64,000 bases of DNA, taken from the NCBI RefSeq assembly GCF_910592395.1, contig NC_088312.1:1610001-1674000 (forward strand), in the 5' to 3' direction. The DNA is from Lineus longissimus (taxonomy: Eukaryota > Nemertea > Pilidiophora > Heteronemertea > Lineidae). The notes under the pieces are model-generated. The model saw only the letters and a list, made by a program, of their open reading frames with translations, had not been told where the DNA came from and did not search any database. Positions 61,454 to 64,000 of the stretch are shown here, piece by piece. Numbering within the stretch: the stretch's first letter is position 1; each line of letters starts with the position of its first letter. A program made the translations under genes and the position numbers.

Positions 61454-61528
<75 letters not shown>

Positions 61529-61540
61529 ACGACGGACGCC
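61436..61540. repeat. (GAC/ACG)n microsatellite
   Basis: About 30 near-perfect ACG trinucleotides, with interrupted GGACGACGG edges, inside the composite repeat. On the minus strand it creates an artificial poly-Arg run in an open frame. Confidence 0.97.
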
Positions 61541-61553
61541 ACGGTATGGGATA

Positions 61554-61579
61554 AGCTCACCTCTGCTAAGAGGTGAGCT
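61554..61579. repeat. terminal hairpin of the composite repeat
   Basis: AGCTCACCTC and GAGGTGAGCT form a perfect 10-bp stem around a TGCTAA loop, followed by an A-run. A hairpin near a CTAA-type end recalls Helitron 3' ends, but the hairpin here abuts the terminal word directly rather than lying about 10 nt inside. Confidence 0.9.
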
Positions 61580-61584
61580 AAAAA

Positions 61585-64000
61585 GAGTATGGCTTCATCT
61601 TTTGACTTCTTCGTAATCATTTGTTCAAGATTCAGCGAGCACCACAGAATATGTGTTCACATCATCAGGCGAGAGGCTCCAACGGAAGTTCAAACTGTAA
61701 ACCTGATAAGCCTTCAGGAAACATTGATTTTTAGTCACAGTCTAAACATCCATAGATTTTGGAATTTCAAGATAAAGAAAACCAATTTCCAATGTCTGAT
61801 AGAGTTGGAGAAGCAATGTAACAATTGAACCATTGGTAAGCTCGATTTTAGGGACGAAATGTTCAAACACTTTTAGAATCATATTGGTTGAAAGTAGAAT
61901 GTTTGTCAAATCACAAAAGCCACAAGTAATGCAGTGTTATAAGCAATGCAGTGAGACCAGAGTCTGTTTTCTGCATATTGTTGACACCAGCATTCACTAC
62001 AATAACAGAGCTTCCCAAAAACTTACTAAGTTCTCTCCATTTCTTCCTCAATACAAGACACTTCTGGCAGAGGAAAGTCACACGTGACGAAACAGGATTG
62101 CGAAATAAGCCTCTTCCGTGACTGTGATCGGTGTTAGTTTGTTATCAATAGGAATCCCTGTGGGCTAGCTTAAGCAGCACTTGATTAGATTCCTTTACAA
62201 TGAGCATGCCAACAGGTGTTCGGGAAAGAACACTCGCCACAATCGATATCTTGTTGCAGCTATGGTGGAACTTTCTTGTGCAATTGACAGGAGAACAAAG
62301 CTGCCGGTTCACCTCATTTAATATTGGAAAATATGGTTTCTTCAAACGTGTTCAATTCCGCTTTTGTTCTGGACATGAATCAAGGTTGATGTGCTTGCAA
62401 CACGCACAAGTTTCAACCAGCCACAGAAGGCACGTTTGTGATACCCTACAAGTAGTCACAAACTCATTTAGTCAATAGCCAGAACAAGATGACTGTTACC
62501 TTCAACATAAACCAGCACTGTGGCAACTACTAGCAGGAAACATCTACAATTCACAATACCAGTGGCCACAGCATCTCCATATGCTAGTTCCACTTTCAAC
62601 TCCAACTCAGTACTACTTTCAAGAACCAGCTGAGCAGTAAATGTCTACCACTGTAACATATGCCAATCAAACCTGTGGTAGTTAGAATCTTCCTCTAAAA
62701 CGAATACATGTTGCCTTCAATGGTGTCTTTCAACTGAACGCCTTGGCCACCAATTCTCGGGCAGTCCTTAGCCACAAACATCAAAGGTCAAGGTTACATG
62801 TACCTGCATGCTACATGCATCCCTCCCCCCCCCTCGACACCTGATTCAGAACTGGATTGTCCATTAGATACACCATTACTTACATGATGGAAAATGCTTG
62901 CATATTACATGTAGGCTTACCTGTAACCACGAAGATGAAAAATCTGATTTTAATTTTTTATGTCCAAATCACATCACATTTTGCAAAGTCGGTCGTGTAG
63001 CTTTTGGAGATGTCAATCAAACCCTGTTGGCAATTCCTTGCATGTCAGCTGCACCTAAACACTAAACCCGATTAAATATTAAGTTGTCATTTCATACTCT
63101 CAAATAAGATCTTGAATGGAACAAATCAATTTATTTGGCAGCTCTATTAGGTTAATATTATGCTTTTGAAATTCCTAAACCATTTATCAGCACTTTTGAC
63201 GACAAGATAATTCATTGATTTTAAGGCAGCGATATTGAAACGTATCTCTTGATGCAGGGAAGTCTTGCTTTTGAGACACCGTCATGCAATGTGTCAACAG
63301 TTAATAAGAGGTGGATAAGGTAAATAAAGTTGACAGGGTGAAATCTTCTGGCAAGCTGCGTGGAAAGGAGAAATAGTACTGATTGTCAGTTAGCGTGACA
63401 GCTGTAAATATTTACTGGCAAATGATTCCCTTTCTGATTAAAAAGTCATCATCATTGCCATCTCTTTAGCAGCTATTCCGCTTCTATTGTCAAAAGCGAC
63501 AGTTTGCTGTCGCTCTCACCACATTCCCGTCAATCTTCATCAAATTGCACAGACAAATGTATCTGTTATCGCCTTGGTAACACGAGAAGCATCGCTCATC
63601 ATCCTTGGAAACACGACAACCTGTTGCGTTGCCGTAAATGGAGAATTCTTCGCTCGTTAATGTGATTAGTCATGCCTAATTAGAAGCCATAGAGTTTCAT
63701 ATTTGCCATGTTGCTAGTGCTTTGTCTTATTGCTAATTGCATTATCTAGTCTTACAAGCCTTTTTCATATCGTCGAAGAGTTGAAGCTACATCTCGGCAT
63801 CAATTAATTAGTTGAAGATTTTGGTCAACAAAGTCTTTTATAGTTTCTCCTTGACAGATAAAAGGTTCTGTAATGTCTGTTTTACAATGATTCATGGAAG
63901 ATTACGAAGGCTTTCACAATGCTAAATGTGAGTGAGAGTAAGAGCTTTAGACATGTTAGATGGAACCTCCGACAAGTATAAGTGGTTGAAACACACTGGC
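61585..64000. other. no recognisable feature
   Basis: Short open frames only (for example 61833-62087 and 62200-62478, plus strand). A C9 tract lies at 62825-62833, and TACATGTA occurs near 62796 and 62905. No gene or transposon terminus recognised. Confidence 0.45.

Larger units (their letters stand above)
60415..61582. mobile_element. composite repeat: three ~300-bp monomers, microsatellite, terminal hairpin
   Basis: Three diverged monomers are recognised by the word TGACCTTGA at 60556, 60870 and 61171 (spacing 314 and 301 bp). Each then has an (A)AGGTCAAAT word, usually CAATCGGGCAAG, a GCCCCCT-containing word, ACCRAAACTT-like words, GTACATGTGTACT-like words and (A)GAAACGTGCC. The last monomer runs into a GAC-type microsatellite and then a perfect 10-bp-stem hairpin (61554-61579). 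The left end (GCTCACCTC, 60431-60439) is the reverse complement of GAGGTGAGC at the right end. It looks like a non-autonomous dispersed element; its class is unresolved. Confidence 0.75.

Noticed and set aside
61270-61620. Minus-strand open frame with a poly-arginine run
   Set aside because: It is the translation of the GAC-type microsatellite inside a repeat, not a protein.

Overview
The window looks like non-coding eukaryotic DNA from an animal, most likely a marine invertebrate (echinoderm, hemichordate, mollusc or brachiopod type; I cannot resolve the phylum). It is AT-rich by eye (about 60%). There are no bacterial-type operons, and open frames are short apart from one transposon. It carries minisatellites, MITE-like terminal inverted repeats, a tRNA-derived SINE-like head and a Mag/SURL-lineage Ty3 retrotransposon, all typical of metazoan introns and intergenic DNA.

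The one fully supported gene is the gag-pol frame (42181-46254) of a complete Ty3/gypsy LTR retrotransposon at 41804-46842. It has 165-bp LTRs that are identical by eye, a perfect GTTGG target-site duplication, a primer-binding site, a polypurine tract, and an unbroken 1357-residue frame with recognisable active sites. It appears to be a very recent insertion and may still be mobile.

Repeats occupy much of what else can be recognised. There is a 29-copy 43-bp minisatellite (22783-24033) and a 21-copy 33-bp minisatellite (35136-35827), neither with any length change between copies. There are two recent tandem duplications (122 bp at 9877-10120; 206 bp at 53565-53946), a 166-bp fold-back palindrome (about 19812-19978) and several Tc1/mariner/pogo-like MITE pieces. 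A composite repeat at about 60415-61582 has three diverged ~300-bp monomers, then a trinucleotide microsatellite, then a terminal hairpin. Its monomers carry nuclear-receptor-like half-site clusters and CTCF-like words. The same CTCF-like word recurs in the 53.6-53.9 kb duplication. This is the most interesting non-standard signal in the window.

Host genes are hard to see. Several short open stretches bounded by good splice signals are reported as low-confidence candidate exons: plus strand near 0.2-0.4, 25.1, 28.1-28.3 and 50.9 kb; minus strand near 6.3, 8.3, 16.1, 18.5 and 29.9 kb. I recognise no product with confidence. Splice-flanked open stretches of this size also arise by chance, so RNA evidence would decide. 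The rest is described as intronic or intergenic DNA with nothing recognised.
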